In this document: positions 26,210-34,486 of the stretch, piece by piece
Position numbering within the stretch: the stretch's first letter is position 1
Layout of the letters: every line of letters starts with the position of its first letter
Source: Streptomyces mesophilus
GTDB taxonomy: Bacteria > Actinomycetota > Actinomycetes > Streptomycetales > Streptomycetaceae
NCBI RefSeq assembly: GCF_011044995.1
Contig: NZ_JAAKZW010000014.1
Location: 1-64,000 of the forward strand
DNA: 64,000 bases
Direction of reading: 5' to 3'
The notes under the pieces: generated by a model
What the model was told of the DNA's origin: nothing
The model's database searches: none
Seen by the model: the letters and a program-made list of their open reading frames with translations, nothing else
Translations under genes and position numbers: made by a program

Positions 26210-26367
26210 CCGATGACGCTACGCTGCACGGGGCAACCGCATGATCACCCGAGAACCCTCACGTTCGCTGTACGGGGATCATCGGCCGCCCAGGACCACA
26301 GCCCCCGCAGCGCCTGGCCCGCACCTATGCCGGTCGGCTCGAGACCAGTACTTGGACGGCGTAGTAC

Positions 26368-27243
26368 ATGTCTTGGTTCGAATCCCTGATCCTCGGACTC
26401 GTCCAGGGACTCACGGAGTTCCTCCCGATCTCCTCCAGCGCCCATCTGCGCCTGACCGCCGCGTTCGCCGGCTGGCACGACCCAGGTGCGGCGTTCACGG
26501 CGATCACGCAGATCGGCACCGAGACCGCCGTCCTGATCTACTTCCGCAAGGACATCGCGCGCATCGTCTCGGCCTGGTTCCGCTCGCTCACGAACAAGGA
26601 GCTGCGCGGCGACCATGACGCCCAGATGGGCTGGTTCGTGATTGTCGGTTCGATCCCGATCGGCGTCCTCGGCGTCACGTTCAAGGACCAGATCGAGGGC
26701 CCCTTCCGCGATCTGCGGCTGATCGCCACGACCCTGATCGTCATGGGCATCGTCCTCGGCATCGCCGACCGCCTCGCGGCCCGCGACGAGACCGGTGGCC
26801 GCCACCGCGCGGTCAAGGTGCGCAAGACGCTCAACGACCTGGGCGTCAAGGACGGCCTCATCTACGGCTTCTGCCAGGCCATGGCCCTGATCCCGGGCGT
26901 CTCCCGCTCGGGCGCCACCATCAGCGGCGGCCTCCTCATGGGCTACACCCGCGAGGCGGCCGCCCGCTACTCATTCCTCCTCGCGATCCCCGCGGTCCTG
27001 GCCTCGGGCCTCTTCGAACTCAAGGACGCGGGCGAGGGCGGCCACGTCTCCTGGGGCCCGACGATTTTCGCGACGATCGTCGCTTTTGTCGTGGGTTACG
27101 CCGTCATCGCATGGTTCATGAAGTTCATCACCACCAAGTCCTTCATGCCCTTCGTCTACTACCGCGTCGCCCTCGGCATCCTGCTGTTCGTCCTGGTGGG
27201 CATGGGCGTGCTGAGCCCGCACGCGGGGGAATCGGCGGGGTGA
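26368..27243 (+). CDS. uppP: Undecaprenyl-diphosphatase UppP (BacA)
   Basis: Predicted 291-residue integral membrane enzyme that removes one phosphate from undecaprenyl pyrophosphate, recycling the lipid carrier for cell-wall synthesis and giving some bacitracin tolerance. The signature LVQGLTEFLPISSSAHL (12-27, Glu17) and LIPGVSRSGATISGGLLMG (around Arg180) are intact, with about seven or eight spans and a usual length. The region 27-46 also has the conserved WHDPGAAFTA. It appears monocistronic. The ribosome-binding site is weak, so leaderless translation is possible. Confidence 0.95.
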   Translation: MSWFESLILGLVQGLTEFLPISSSAHLRLTAAFAGWHDPGAAFTAITQIGTETAVLIYFRKDIARIVSAWFRSLTNKELRGDHDAQMGWFVIVGSIPIGVLGVTFKDQIEGPFRDLRLIATTLIVMGIVLGIADRLAARDETGGRHRAVKVRKTLNDLGVKDGLIYGFCQAMALIPGVSRSGATISGGLLMGYTREAAARYSFLLAIPAVLASGLFELKDAGEGGHVSWGPTIFATIVAFVVGYAVIAWFMKFITTKSFMPFVYYRVALGILLFVLVGMGVLSPHAGESAG

Positions 27244-27265
27244 CGGGGCGCTTCGGCGACCTCCC

Positions 27266-27514
27266 TCAGCGAGGAAACGAGAAACCGCCCCCGTCGAGGT
27301 GGGCGTCGGCGAAGGTGATGCGGCGCGAAGTCGAACTCTCGCTGGTGGCGTTCACCTCGATGTCCCGCTGCGCGACCTCGGTTGACCGTGGTCTCGTACT
27401 GCTGCGGGGAGCCAGCCCGAAGACCTTCCGGAGCGTGGCCCAGTTGACGTCGACGAGGACTCCGGCCTCAGTGCGCGCGATGCGGTGATTGCCGAATCCG
27501 GTAGCTGCGCCCGA
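27266..27514 (-). pseudogene. Possible decayed gene fragment
   Basis: One minus-strand frame stays open from an upstream TAG (27515-27517) to TGA at 27266 and encodes about 82 residues of ordinary composition, including RTEAGVLVDVNWATLRKVFGL and FADAHLDGGGF, but no start codon or ribosome-binding site precedes it. It may be the tail of a lost gene. The family is not recognised and chance cannot be excluded. Confidence 0.25.
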
Positions 27515-27547
27515 CTACGGTGCGGGCATGTCACCGAAGGAGATCGC

Positions 27548-27787
27548 ATGAGCGAGGACGTCGACCCCTACGAGCTTCGGGCGCGACAGCTCCGCATCCT
27601 GGCCGGCCTGCACCGGAAGAGGGCGGCCGAGCTGGAGATGGCAGCGCAAGCGGGACTCGCAGCCCGATCCATGCGCAAACTCACGGAGTTGCTGACCGAG
27701 GCGGAGGTGCGCGAGATCGCTGAGCACCCGGATTTGGCGGAGCTGAACGTACAGCTGGACGGGTTCTACGAGGACCCGGAGGGCTAA
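27548..27787 (+). CDS. Small hypothetical protein
   Basis: Predicted 79-residue hydrophilic protein beginning MSEDVDPYELRARQL, preceded by GAAGGAG at good spacing. It is strongly helical, with charged heptad-like stretches (RKRAAELEMAAQAG, MRKLTELLTEAEVREIAEHP), so a small coiled-coil or helix-hairpin protein is likely. A terminator-like hairpin follows the stop. No family recognised; a phage or plasmid accessory origin is possible given the decayed surroundings. Confidence 0.6.
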   Translation: MSEDVDPYELRARQLRILAGLHRKRAAELEMAAQAGLAARSMRKLTELLTEAEVREIAEHPDLAELNVQLDGFYEDPEG

Positions 27788-27797
27788 CCCACCGCAT

Positions 27798-27839
27798 GAC
27801 AACGGCCCTGCCCCGGAACCTGGGAGCGGGGCCGTCGTC
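27798..27839 (+). terminator. Terminator after the small helical protein gene
   Basis: GACAACGGCCCTGC (27798-27811) pairs with GCGGGGCCGTCGTC (27826-27839) over 14 bp with one mismatch and one G-U pair, 11 bases after the stop at 27787. Confidence 0.65.
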
Positions 27840-27855
27840 GTAATGTCAGAGCGCG

Positions 27856-27936
27856 CTACAGGCTCTCTCCCAGCTTGCCCTTGTCGAACTCGCCGTCCTC
27901 ATCCGTCCAGCCGAGGCCGTTGATCGCCTTGTCCAC
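27856..27936 (-). CDS. Possible 26-residue peptide or gene remnant
   Basis: A minus-strand GTG at 27936 opens a frame reading MDKAINGLGWTDEDGEF and ending KGKLGESL, with a TAG stop. The composition is protein-like and acidic, but there is no clear ribosome-binding site and it is only 26 residues. It may be the C-terminus of a lost gene. Low confidence. Confidence 0.2.
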   Translation of the reverse strand: MDKAINGLGWTDEDGEFDKGKLGESL

Positions 27937-27964
27937 GGCGCCGGCTAAGGGGTGCGCAGCGCCC

Positions 27965-28204
27965 CTACCCCTGGTCACATTCGAAGAGCCCCAACTGCCC
28001 CGCCGTCCGGGACGCGCCCCCGCCACCCACGTCGAGAACCGTCTGTCCCGGCAGTGGAGGCGCGACCGGTGCCTTCAGGCTCCCCGGGCACGAGGTGAGT
28101 CCGTGCCGGAGCGTGGTCGGAGGGTCGTGGCGGGCGAGCACGCCACCGACGACGGCGATCGAGCGGGCGCAATGCGGGCACGGACGGCGCGGGCTACGAC
28201 TCAT
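27965..28204 (-). CDS. Small zinc-finger-like hypothetical protein
   Basis: Predicted 79-residue protein opening [19 protein letters not shown], with a CPHC knuckle, then LARHDPP and SCPGS, and a hydrophobic C-terminal patch GQLGLFECD. Small proteins with this CxxC...H...C layout are frequent in Streptomyces and often lie near integrated plasmids or phages; they probably bind a zinc ion. No ribosome-binding site stands out. Function unknown. Confidence 0.5.
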   Translation of the reverse strand: MSRSPRRPCPHCARSIAVVGGVLARHDPPTTLRHGLTSCPGSLKAPVAPPLPGQTVLDVGGGGASRTAGQLGLFECDQG

Positions 28205-28297
28205 GGTCCGTAGCCTCTCAGGCCGGCGTCAGGTGCGCAGAGCAGGCCACTCCGCACTCACCCCCACGTCAGGTGCTCAGAGGAGGCCGCTCCGTAC

Positions 28298-29008
28298 TCA
28301 CCCCCGCCCGACTCCCGTCACCTCCACCACCAACTCCACCGCCCGGTCGAGCACCCCGACCTCACGGCTCGTCAGGTTCGGGTCGGCAGCCCTGCGCAGT
28401 CGGGCCTGTGCCAGGAAGCCGGTGCCTGCGTCGCCCAGATCGACCGTACGGTCGCGTCGCTCGAGCATCGCGGTCAGGCCCGCCCGCGCGACGGAGGCCT
28501 CCACGCCGGGGGTCACGGCCACCTGGGCCAGAATCAGGGCCGACATGGCCCAGTCGAGACCGGGCGGCCCCTCCTCGACATTGCCCCAGTCGATCACCAT
28601 CGGCCCGCCGGGCGTGAGCATCACGTTGTCCGGGTGCAGATCGAGGTGGAGCACCCGTTGGTCCACGTCGCCCGAGAGCCGGGCCGGGATCGCATGGAGC
28701 CGCCGCAGCAGTGCCGCCAGCATCACGCCGGCCGCTTTGCCGGTGATCCCCCCTTGCCACAGCGCCTCGCGCATCGAAGGTCCGGACAGGCGCTCCATCA
28801 CCAGATCACTGCGCGTCGAGGCGAGGTCTCCGGCGGCGCTGAGCGGGCGAAGTTTCGGCACCGGATACCCGTGCTCGGCGAGATACGCCATCACGACCGC
28901 TTCCGCCGCCGCGTCACCACCGCCCCGGTACCGGCGCAGTACCCAGGCGTCATCCAGTGCGTACACATCGGCCGAGCGGCCGACGCCCAGCAACTCCTCC
29001 GCATCCAT
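28298..29008 (-). CDS. Aminoglycoside phosphotransferase-fold kinase
   Basis: Predicted 236-residue small-molecule kinase. VLHLDLHPDNVMLTPG is the catalytic loop (His-x-Asp-x4-Asn) and MVIDWGNVEEG the Mg-binding DxG-like motif, both near residues 140-170. The N-terminal lobe carries VLRRY, a plausible ATP-binding strand. The family includes aminoglycoside, choline and homoserine kinases; no resistance role can be inferred. There is no close operon partner. Confidence 0.85.
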   Translation of the reverse strand: MDAEELLGVGRSADVYALDDAWVLRRYRGGGDAAAEAVVMAYLAEHGYPVPKLRPLSAAGDLASTRSDLVMERLSGPSMREALWQGGITGKAAGVMLAALLRRLHAIPARLSGDVDQRVLHLDLHPDNVMLTPGGPMVIDWGNVEEGPPGLDWAMSALILAQVAVTPGVEASVARAGLTAMLERRDRTVDLGDAGTGFLAQARLRRAADPNLTSREVGVLDRAVELVVEVTGVGRG

Positions 29009-29082
29009 GCCACAAAGCGTACTGATGACGCACCCCCGCCCGAGACGCTCCTGACGACATCCCGGCTCCGACTCGCCACCCC

Positions 29083-29445
29083 TCAGCGGGGACGCGTGTC
29101 CTGCGGTGTCAGCAACGTCTCGTAATGCGCGGACCGTTCGTCGAAGCGGGCCAGGACCGCTCGCGCCTGGGCCGGCACGTGGGCGACTTCGTAGTCGTCG
29201 CCGACGAACTGCCGTACGGCGTCCAGTGAGTCGAAGTACATGATCGTGGAGAACTCGACCTCGACCTCGACCTCGGTCTGGCCCTCACCCTCGCCCCCGG
29301 CGAGCGGGCGCCGCAGCAGATAGGCGCCGTGGTAGCCGGGGAGCTCGCGTTCGGCGATCGCCGGCAGGACCTGTGTGCTGACGATGGACTCGTACGCGTC
29401 GGCGTTGTCGGGAGTCGTCCACCCCCGCCAGATTCGAACGATCAT
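29083..29445 (-). CDS. ABM-like (dimeric alpha/beta barrel) protein
   Basis: Predicted 120-residue protein starting MIVRIWRGWTTPDNADAY. The pattern of a beta strand with Trp/Arg, then helix, then STIMYFDSLDAVRQFVGD fits a small ferredoxin-like alpha/beta barrel such as antibiotic biosynthesis monooxygenase or stress-responsive A/B barrel proteins. An odd acidic run (EGEGQTEVEVEVEF) sits in mid-protein and may be a loop expansion. No catalytic residue can be assigned. It may be separate from both neighbours. Confidence 0.7.
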   Translation of the reverse strand: MIVRIWRGWTTPDNADAYESIVSTQVLPAIAERELPGYHGAYLLRRPLAGGEGEGQTEVEVEVEFSTIMYFDSLDAVRQFVGDDYEVAHVPAQARAVLARFDERSAHYETLLTPQDTRPR

Positions 29446-29609
29446 GAGCTCAGGATATCGGCAGGCAACAGCAGAGGGCACACAACTCCCTTACGTTTCC
29501 GTGGCGTTGGCGCGCCGCCGCACCTCCCCACCCGCACCGCTTGCCATCGAGCGCACTCCAACTCCTAGACTCACGGCCCCACCCGCCCCGGCCCCGACGG
29601 AGTCCCACC

Positions 29610-30662
29610 ATGCGCTACCGCGTGCTCGGCAAGACCGGTATCGAGGTCAGCACCCACTGCCTCGGCACCATGATGTTCGGTGCGGTCGGCAATCCCGACC
29701 ACGAGGACAGCGCACGGATCATCCACGCCGCGCTCGACGCCGGGATCAACTTCGTGGACACCGCCGACATGTACTCGGCCGGCGAGAGCAAGGAGATCGT
29801 CGGCAAGGCGCTCAAGGGGCGGCGCGACGATGTGGTGCTCGCGACGAAGGTGCACTTTCCGCTCGGGGAAGGACGCAACCGGAGCGGGAATTCGCGGCGT
29901 TGGATCGTCAGGGCCGTCGAGGACAGCCTGCGGCGCCTGGACACCGACTGGATCGACGTCTATCAGGTGCACCGGCCCGACCACAGCACCGACGTCGAGG
30001 AGACGCTGTCCGTCCTGAGCGACCTGGTGCGGGCGGGCAAGATCCGTACGTTCGGGTGCTCCACCTTCCCGGCCGAGGAGCTCGTCGAGGCGCACCACGT
30101 CGCCGAACGGCGTGGTCTGATGCGTCTGCGCACCGAGCAGCCGCCCTACTCCCTGCTCGCGCGCGGGATCGAACGGGCCGTGCTGCCCACCGCACAGCGT
30201 CTCGGCATGGGCGTGCTGACCTGGTCGCCGCTCGCGTCCGGGTTCCTCTCGGGTGCGCAGCGCGCGGGCCGGCCCGTGGACCTCACCACCGGCCGCGCCA
30301 AGCTCACTCCGCACCGCTTCGACCCGGCCGTCCCGGGCAACGCGGCGAAGTTCGCGGCCGTCGAGCAACTCGTCGCGCTCGCCGAGGACATCGGCTGCAC
30401 CCTGCCCGAACTCGCCGTCGCGTTCCCGCTCGTCCACCCCGCCGTCACATCGGTCATCATCGGCCCGCGCACGATGGACCAGCTCACTTCGCTGCTCGAG
30501 GGAGCCGAGCTGCTGCTCGACGACGCCGCGCTCGACCGTATCGACGAGATCGTGGCGCCCGGAACCGATCTCTACCGGGCCGACGGCGTCTGGCAGCCGC
30601 CGGCCCTCACCGACCCCGCCCTGCGCCGCCGCCCGACCGGTGAACGGGCCGCTACGGGCTGA
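29610..30662 (+). CDS. Aldo/keto reductase
   Basis: Predicted 350-residue NADPH-dependent oxidoreductase of a TIM-barrel fold. The tetrad is visible: Asp and Tyr in NFVDTADMYSAGESKEIVG, Lys in VLATKVHF and His in DVYQVHRPDHST. The C-terminal coenzyme loop appears as TSVIIGPRTMDQL. It begins MRYRVLGKTGIEVS, the usual opening, so I use the ATG at 29610 over an upstream in-frame start. A hairpin directly follows the stop. Substrate unknown. Confidence 0.92.
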   Translation: MRYRVLGKTGIEVSTHCLGTMMFGAVGNPDHEDSARIIHAALDAGINFVDTADMYSAGESKEIVGKALKGRRDDVVLATKVHFPLGEGRNRSGNSRRWIVRAVEDSLRRLDTDWIDVYQVHRPDHSTDVEETLSVLSDLVRAGKIRTFGCSTFPAEELVEAHHVAERRGLMRLRTEQPPYSLLARGIERAVLPTAQRLGMGVLTWSPLASGFLSGAQRAGRPVDLTTGRAKLTPHRFDPAVPGNAAKFAAVEQLVALAEDIGCTLPELAVAFPLVHPAVTSVIIGPRTMDQLTSLLEGAELLLDDAALDRIDEIVAPGTDLYRADGVWQPPALTDPALRRRPTGERAATG

Positions 30663-30724
30663 TCGTTCACCCGGCCGGGGCGAGGTGAACGGGTGGCCGG
30701 CGGCTCATCGTTCACCCGGCCGGG
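30663..30724 (+). repeat. Hairpin and 17-bp direct repeat after the aldo/keto reductase gene
   Basis: CGTTCACC (30664-30671) pairs with GGTGAACG (30684-30691), immediately after the stop, and could end transcription. TCGTTCACCCGGCCGGG at 30663-30679 is repeated exactly at 30708-30724. Confidence 0.6.
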
Positions 30725-30846
30725 CCGAGCAATTCCCCCTGGCCGCGCCGACCCCCTGCGCAACGACACCGCCGCCCCCGACGTACCCAACACCTGATCC
30801 CTGCACGCCTCTTGGCTACGGCACCGGCGCCCCCGAGACTGACCCG

Positions 30847-31320
30847 ATGACGCAGCGCGTGGATCTCTCGAATCTGCTGGACCGCTTGGCCATCGACTCA
30901 CTGATCACCGATTACGCCAACATCGTCGACGACGGCGACTGGGCCGCGTATCCCGAGATCTTCACTCAGGACGGCCGGGCCGACTACACCTCCTCCGGCG
31001 GCGAGGAGGGCACGGCGCAGGAGATGGCCGCCTGGCTGGAGCAGACGCTGCAGCTGTTCGCGATGCGGCAGCACCTGATCGTCAACCGGAAGATCCGTTT
31101 CGAGGCGCTCGACGGCAACGCCGGTGACACGGCCACCGCCCAGGCCGACATGTACAACCCGATGCGGATGGGCGACGACGGCGGCCCGCCGGACCTCGAA
31201 TGCGGCGCCCGTTACGCCTTCACCTTGCGGCGTACGCACGTGGGCTGGCGCATCTCGAAACTTGTCGTCCACGAGAAGTGGCGCCGCATGAAGCCGCCCA
31301 CCAGGGAAGGCCTCGACTAG
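30847..31320 (+). CDS. SnoaL/NTF2-like nuclear transport factor 2 family protein
   Basis: Predicted 157-residue cone-shaped alpha+beta barrel protein. The opening NLLDRLAIDSLITDYANIVDDGDWAA and YPEIFTQDGRADYT are typical, as is the ending VGWRISKLVVHEKWRRM. Relatives include ring-hydroxylating dioxygenase small subunits, steroid isomerases and polyketide cyclases; the Asp and His positions fit but do not specify a reaction. It may follow the aldo/keto reductase loosely (184-base gap) and converges with the MarR gene. Confidence 0.85.
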   Translation: MTQRVDLSNLLDRLAIDSLITDYANIVDDGDWAAYPEIFTQDGRADYTSSGGEEGTAQEMAAWLEQTLQLFAMRQHLIVNRKIRFEALDGNAGDTATAQADMYNPMRMGDDGGPPDLECGARYAFTLRRTHVGWRISKLVVHEKWRRMKPPTREGLD

Positions 31321-31348
31321 GCGGTGCCCTGCGCCACGGGAGCCGCCG

Positions 31349-31804
31349 TCAACGGTCTCCGGCGGTCGAGGGCAGGCCCGCCTGCAGCGAGTCGAGAAGC
31401 CGGCTCAGGTCGGCCAGCTGTTCGCCGCCCATCGCCCCGAACGCTTCGCGCAGTGCCCGCTCCCCTGCCGCGGTGCCCGCGGCCAGCGCCTTGACGCCTG
31501 CCGGGGTCAGGCGCACCAGCTTGGAGCGGGCGTCGCCGGGGTCCGCCGCCCGCTCGACCAGCCCTTCGCGTTCCAGCGCTTCGACGGACTGGGTGACCGA
31601 CCGGGCGGCCTGTCCCAGTTCCTGGGCCAGCGCCGTCTGCTTGATCACCCCTCGGCGCTCGACCACCTGCAAGACCTTGGTGCGTGCCAGGGACAGCCCG
31701 CCGGCCGCCATGCTGTCGTCGACCGCCTTGCGCAGGCGGTACCCCAGCGAGAGGTAGCGCAGTCCGACGTCGACGGCGGTGACCTCGCGGTCGCTGATGG
31801 CCAT
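31349..31804 (-). CDS. MarR-family transcriptional regulator
   Basis: Predicted 151-residue winged-helix dimer. The DNA-binding domain includes VIKQTALAQELGQAARSVTQ and VERAADPGDARSKLVRLTPAG, the MarR wing. I start at MAISDREV, preceded by GGAGGG; the longer frame would cross the operator. It is divergent from an SDR gene, and two identical palindromes lie between them, so it most likely represses itself and the SDR. Ligand unknown. Confidence 0.9.
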   Translation of the reverse strand: MAISDREVTAVDVGLRYLSLGYRLRKAVDDSMAAGGLSLARTKVLQVVERRGVIKQTALAQELGQAARSVTQSVEALEREGLVERAADPGDARSKLVRLTPAGVKALAAGTAAGERALREAFGAMGGEQLADLSRLLDSLQAGLPSTAGDR

Positions 31805-31835
31805 GATCCCTCCGGGGGCTCTCCATAGACACTTC

Positions 31836-31876
31836 GTGAGGTACCTCACCAACTGCTACATTGATGAGGTACCTCA
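31836..31876. promoter_or_regulatory. Twin MarR operators TGAGGTACCTCA
   Basis: TGAGGTACCTCA occurs at 31837-31848 and again at 31865-31876, both perfect 12-bp palindromes, 28 bp centre to centre. The first is extended to 14 bp (GTGAGGTACCTCAC). They fill the space between the divergent MarR and SDR genes; the second lies 26 bases before the SDR start. Confidence 0.85.
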
Positions 31877-31901
31877 ACGTTACCTTGAGCAGGGAGCCCC
31901 C

Positions 31902-32768
31902 ATGAGCGCGCAGCCCGTCATCGTCATGACCGGAGCGACGAACGGCATGGGCCGGCTAGCCGCACTGGACCTGGCCCGCAAGGGTGCCCGCCTCGGCGTG
32001 ATCGCCCGCAGCGAGCCGAAAGCCGAGGCGCTGCGCCAGGAGATCGAGCGGACCGCGCCGGGAACCCCTGTCGATGTCTTCCTCGCCGACCTGTCCCTGC
32101 TCGCCGAGACGCGACGGGCGGGTGAGGAGATCGCCGCGCGCTATCCGCGGATCGACGTGCTGGTCAACAACGCGGGTCTGCACGCCTTTTCCCAGCGGGT
32201 CACCGCCGAGGGCTATGCCGAGATGACCGCCGTGAACTACCTCGCACCCTGGGTACTCACCGAGACCCTGCGCGACCGGCTCATCGCCTCCGCCCCCGCA
32301 CGGATCGTCACGGTCGCCTCGCGGGCTTCGAAGCGCCCCGACACCGTCGACCCGCGCGGCGATCTCACCGACATCGCGGACTTCACCCGCCGCGGATCGA
32401 GCCCGCTGTACGGCCGCACCAAGCTGATGGACATCATGTTCACCCAGGAACTCGGCCGTCAGCTCGACGGCACGGGCGTCGCGGTCACCTGCTGCTGCCC
32501 GGGCTTCAACGCCACCGGCCTGGGGCGTGAACTCCCGCTCGCCGGAGCCCTGGAGAAGGTCCTCACCGCGCTGCGGATCGGCGATCCCCAGCAGGGAGCC
32601 GACATCATCGTGAAGCTCGCGACCGCACCCGAGTTTGCCGACAGCTCCGGTGGCTACTTCGCTGCCAGGACCGCCCAGCCCTTGGAGTGCCCCGAGCCCG
32701 GGCGAAGCGAAGAAGTCCAGCGCGCTCTATGGGAGGCGACGTACGAACTCGTCCACAGCTTCCGGTAA
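31902..32768 (+). CDS. Short-chain dehydrogenase/reductase, MarR-controlled
   Basis: Predicted 288-residue NAD(P)-dependent SDR. The cofactor loop is MTGATNGMGRLAAL, DVLVNNAGLHA the NNAG motif, IVTVASRAS supplies Ser and YGRTKLMDI the Tyr-x3-Lys pair. Its length and style resemble retinol-dehydrogenase or WW-oxidoreductase-like SDRs. The operator pair just upstream indicates substrate-inducible control by the MarR protein, possibly for detoxifying a carbonyl compound (inference). The lnt gene starts 128 bases later. Confidence 0.92.
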   Translation: MSAQPVIVMTGATNGMGRLAALDLARKGARLGVIARSEPKAEALRQEIERTAPGTPVDVFLADLSLLAETRRAGEEIAARYPRIDVLVNNAGLHAFSQRVTAEGYAEMTAVNYLAPWVLTETLRDRLIASAPARIVTVASRASKRPDTVDPRGDLTDIADFTRRGSSPLYGRTKLMDIMFTQELGRQLDGTGVAVTCCCPGFNATGLGRELPLAGALEKVLTALRIGDPQQGADIIVKLATAPEFADSSGGYFAARTAQPLECPEPGRSEEVQRALWEATYELVHSFR

Positions 32769-32896
32769 GCACGGCAAGGCGGCGGGGTGATCTGCCGGAT
32801 GCCGGACAGACCAGGCCTCACGCACTCTGTCCGAGATCGTCCCGAACACGCACACTGGACCCATCGACCGGCGTCCGGGGGCGAGGGAGGCGCGGT

Positions 32897-34486
32897 ATGG
32901 CCGGCTCTGCGGGTGCGCGGGAGGGCTTCGCGCGGCGGCTTCGCTCCCCTTGGTGGCGCGCTCTCGCCGCCGTGGCGGCGGGGGCGCTGCCCGCGCTCGC
33001 GTTCCCCGAGCCGAACTGGTGGTGGTTCGCCTGGGTCGCGCTCGTACCGTGGATGCTCCTGGTCCGCTCCGCGCCGAGCGGCCGGCGGGCCGGTCTCGAC
33101 GGCTGGCTGGGCGGGACCGGGTTCATGCTCGCGATGCATCACTGGCTCGCCCCGAACCTCCATGTGTTCACCGTGGTCATCGCCGCGCTGCTCGGGTTGC
33201 TGTGGCTGCCCTGGGGCCGGCTCGTACGGCACCTGCTCGGCGGCGCACCGTCCCGCAGAAGGTCCGCGGCCGCGCTCGCCGTGCTCCCTTCGGCCTGGCT
33301 GGTCGTCGAACTCGTCCGGTCCTGGGAGGGGTTGGGCGGCCCTTGGGGGCTGCTCGGATCCAGCCAGTGGCAGCTCGAACCGGCCCTGCGGCTCGCTTCC
33401 GTGGGCGGCGTCTGGCTGGTCACGCTGGCGATCGTCGCCGTGAACACGGGAGTGGTGCTCCTGCTCGCCCACCCGCCCGCGCGTGTCCCGGCGATCACCG
33501 GCATCGCGCTCGTCGCCGTCGTCACGACCGCCGCCTGGACCTGGGCGCCGCGCCCCCAGGAGGCCGGCCGCATACGGGTCGCCCTCGTCCAGCCCGGCAT
33601 CGTGAACGGACTGGGCGCGAGCGGTAACCGGTTCGACCGCGAGGAGGCACTGACCCGCACCCTCGTGGGCCGTGATGTGGACCTGGTCGTCTGGGGTGAG
33701 AGCAGCGTCGGCCATGACCTCGCCACCCGAGCGGACCTCGCCGACCGGCTCGCGCGCCTGTCCCGCGAGCTCGGCGCCGAGATCCTCGTGAACGTGGACG
33801 CACGCCGCTCCGACAAGCCCGGCATCTTCAAGTCCTCGGTCCTGATCGGGCCGGACGGACCGACCGGCGACCGCTACGACAAGATGCGCCTCGTACCGTT
33901 CGGTGAGTACGTGCCGGCCCGGTCCCTGCTCGGCTGGGCCACCTCGGTCGGCGAGGCCGCCGGGGAGGACCGCAGGCGCGGCACCGCGCCCGTGGTGATG
34001 CCGATCGGCGAAGGCTGGACGGTCGGCCCGCTGGTCTGCTTCGAGTCCGCGTTCCCCGACATGAGCCGCCAACTGACCCGCCGCGGTGCCCAGTTGCTGC
34101 TCGCCCAGTCGGCCACGTCGACGTTCCAGGCCAGCTGGGCACCCGGACAGCACGCCTCGCTCGCGGCGATGCGCGCCGCCGAGAACGGCCGCCCCATGGT
34201 GCACGCCACTTTGACCGGCGTCTCCTCGGTGTACGCCGCCGACGGTTCCCGTATCGGCGAAGCACTCGGCACCGACGAACGCGCCGCCGGGGTGTACGAC
34301 ATCAGGCTGACCTCGGGCACGACCCCGTTCGTACGCCTCGGGGACTGGGCCGTGTACGCGGCCCTGACCGTCCTCGCGCTCCTGCTCGCCTTCGAAGGCG
34401 CCCGGGCCTTCAGGCAGCCTGTTCCGACACGCTCCGCACGATCCGCTCGCACAGCTCATGAGTCGCCAGCGCATCCCGGGCGCTGA
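32897..34486 (+). CDS. lnt: Apolipoprotein N-acyltransferase
   Basis: Predicted 529-residue integral membrane enzyme that N-acylates the modified Cys of lipoproteins. Six or so N-terminal spans (including VAAGALPALAFPEPNWWWFAW) are followed by a nitrilase-like domain with Glu268 (VVWGESS), Lys329 (RYDKMRLVPFGEYVP) and Cys381 (GPLVCFESAFPD), the complete Lnt triad. The ATG at 32897 has GGGAGG upstream. The last 26 codons overlap the 3' end of the convergent Gfo/Idh/MocA gene by 77 bases. Streptomyces genomes usually carry two Lnt homologues; this is one of them. Confidence 0.93.
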   Translation: MAGSAGAREGFARRLRSPWWRALAAVAAGALPALAFPEPNWWWFAWVALVPWMLLVRSAPSGRRAGLDGWLGGTGFMLAMHHWLAPNLHVFTVVIAALLGLLWLPWGRLVRHLLGGAPSRRRSAAALAVLPSAWLVVELVRSWEGLGGPWGLLGSSQWQLEPALRLASVGGVWLVTLAIVAVNTGVVLLLAHPPARVPAITGIALVAVVTTAAWTWAPRPQEAGRIRVALVQPGIVNGLGASGNRFDREEALTRTLVGRDVDLVVWGESSVGHDLATRADLADRLARLSRELGAEILVNVDARRSDKPGIFKSSVLIGPDGPTGDRYDKMRLVPFGEYVPARSLLGWATSVGEAAGEDRRRGTAPVVMPIGEGWTVGPLVCFESAFPDMSRQLTRRGAQLLLAQSATSTFQASWAPGQHASLAAMRAAENGRPMVHATLTGVSSVYAADGSRIGEALGTDERAAGVYDIRLTSGTTPFVRLGDWAVYAALTVLALLLAFEGARAFRQPVPTRSARSARTAHESPAHPGR

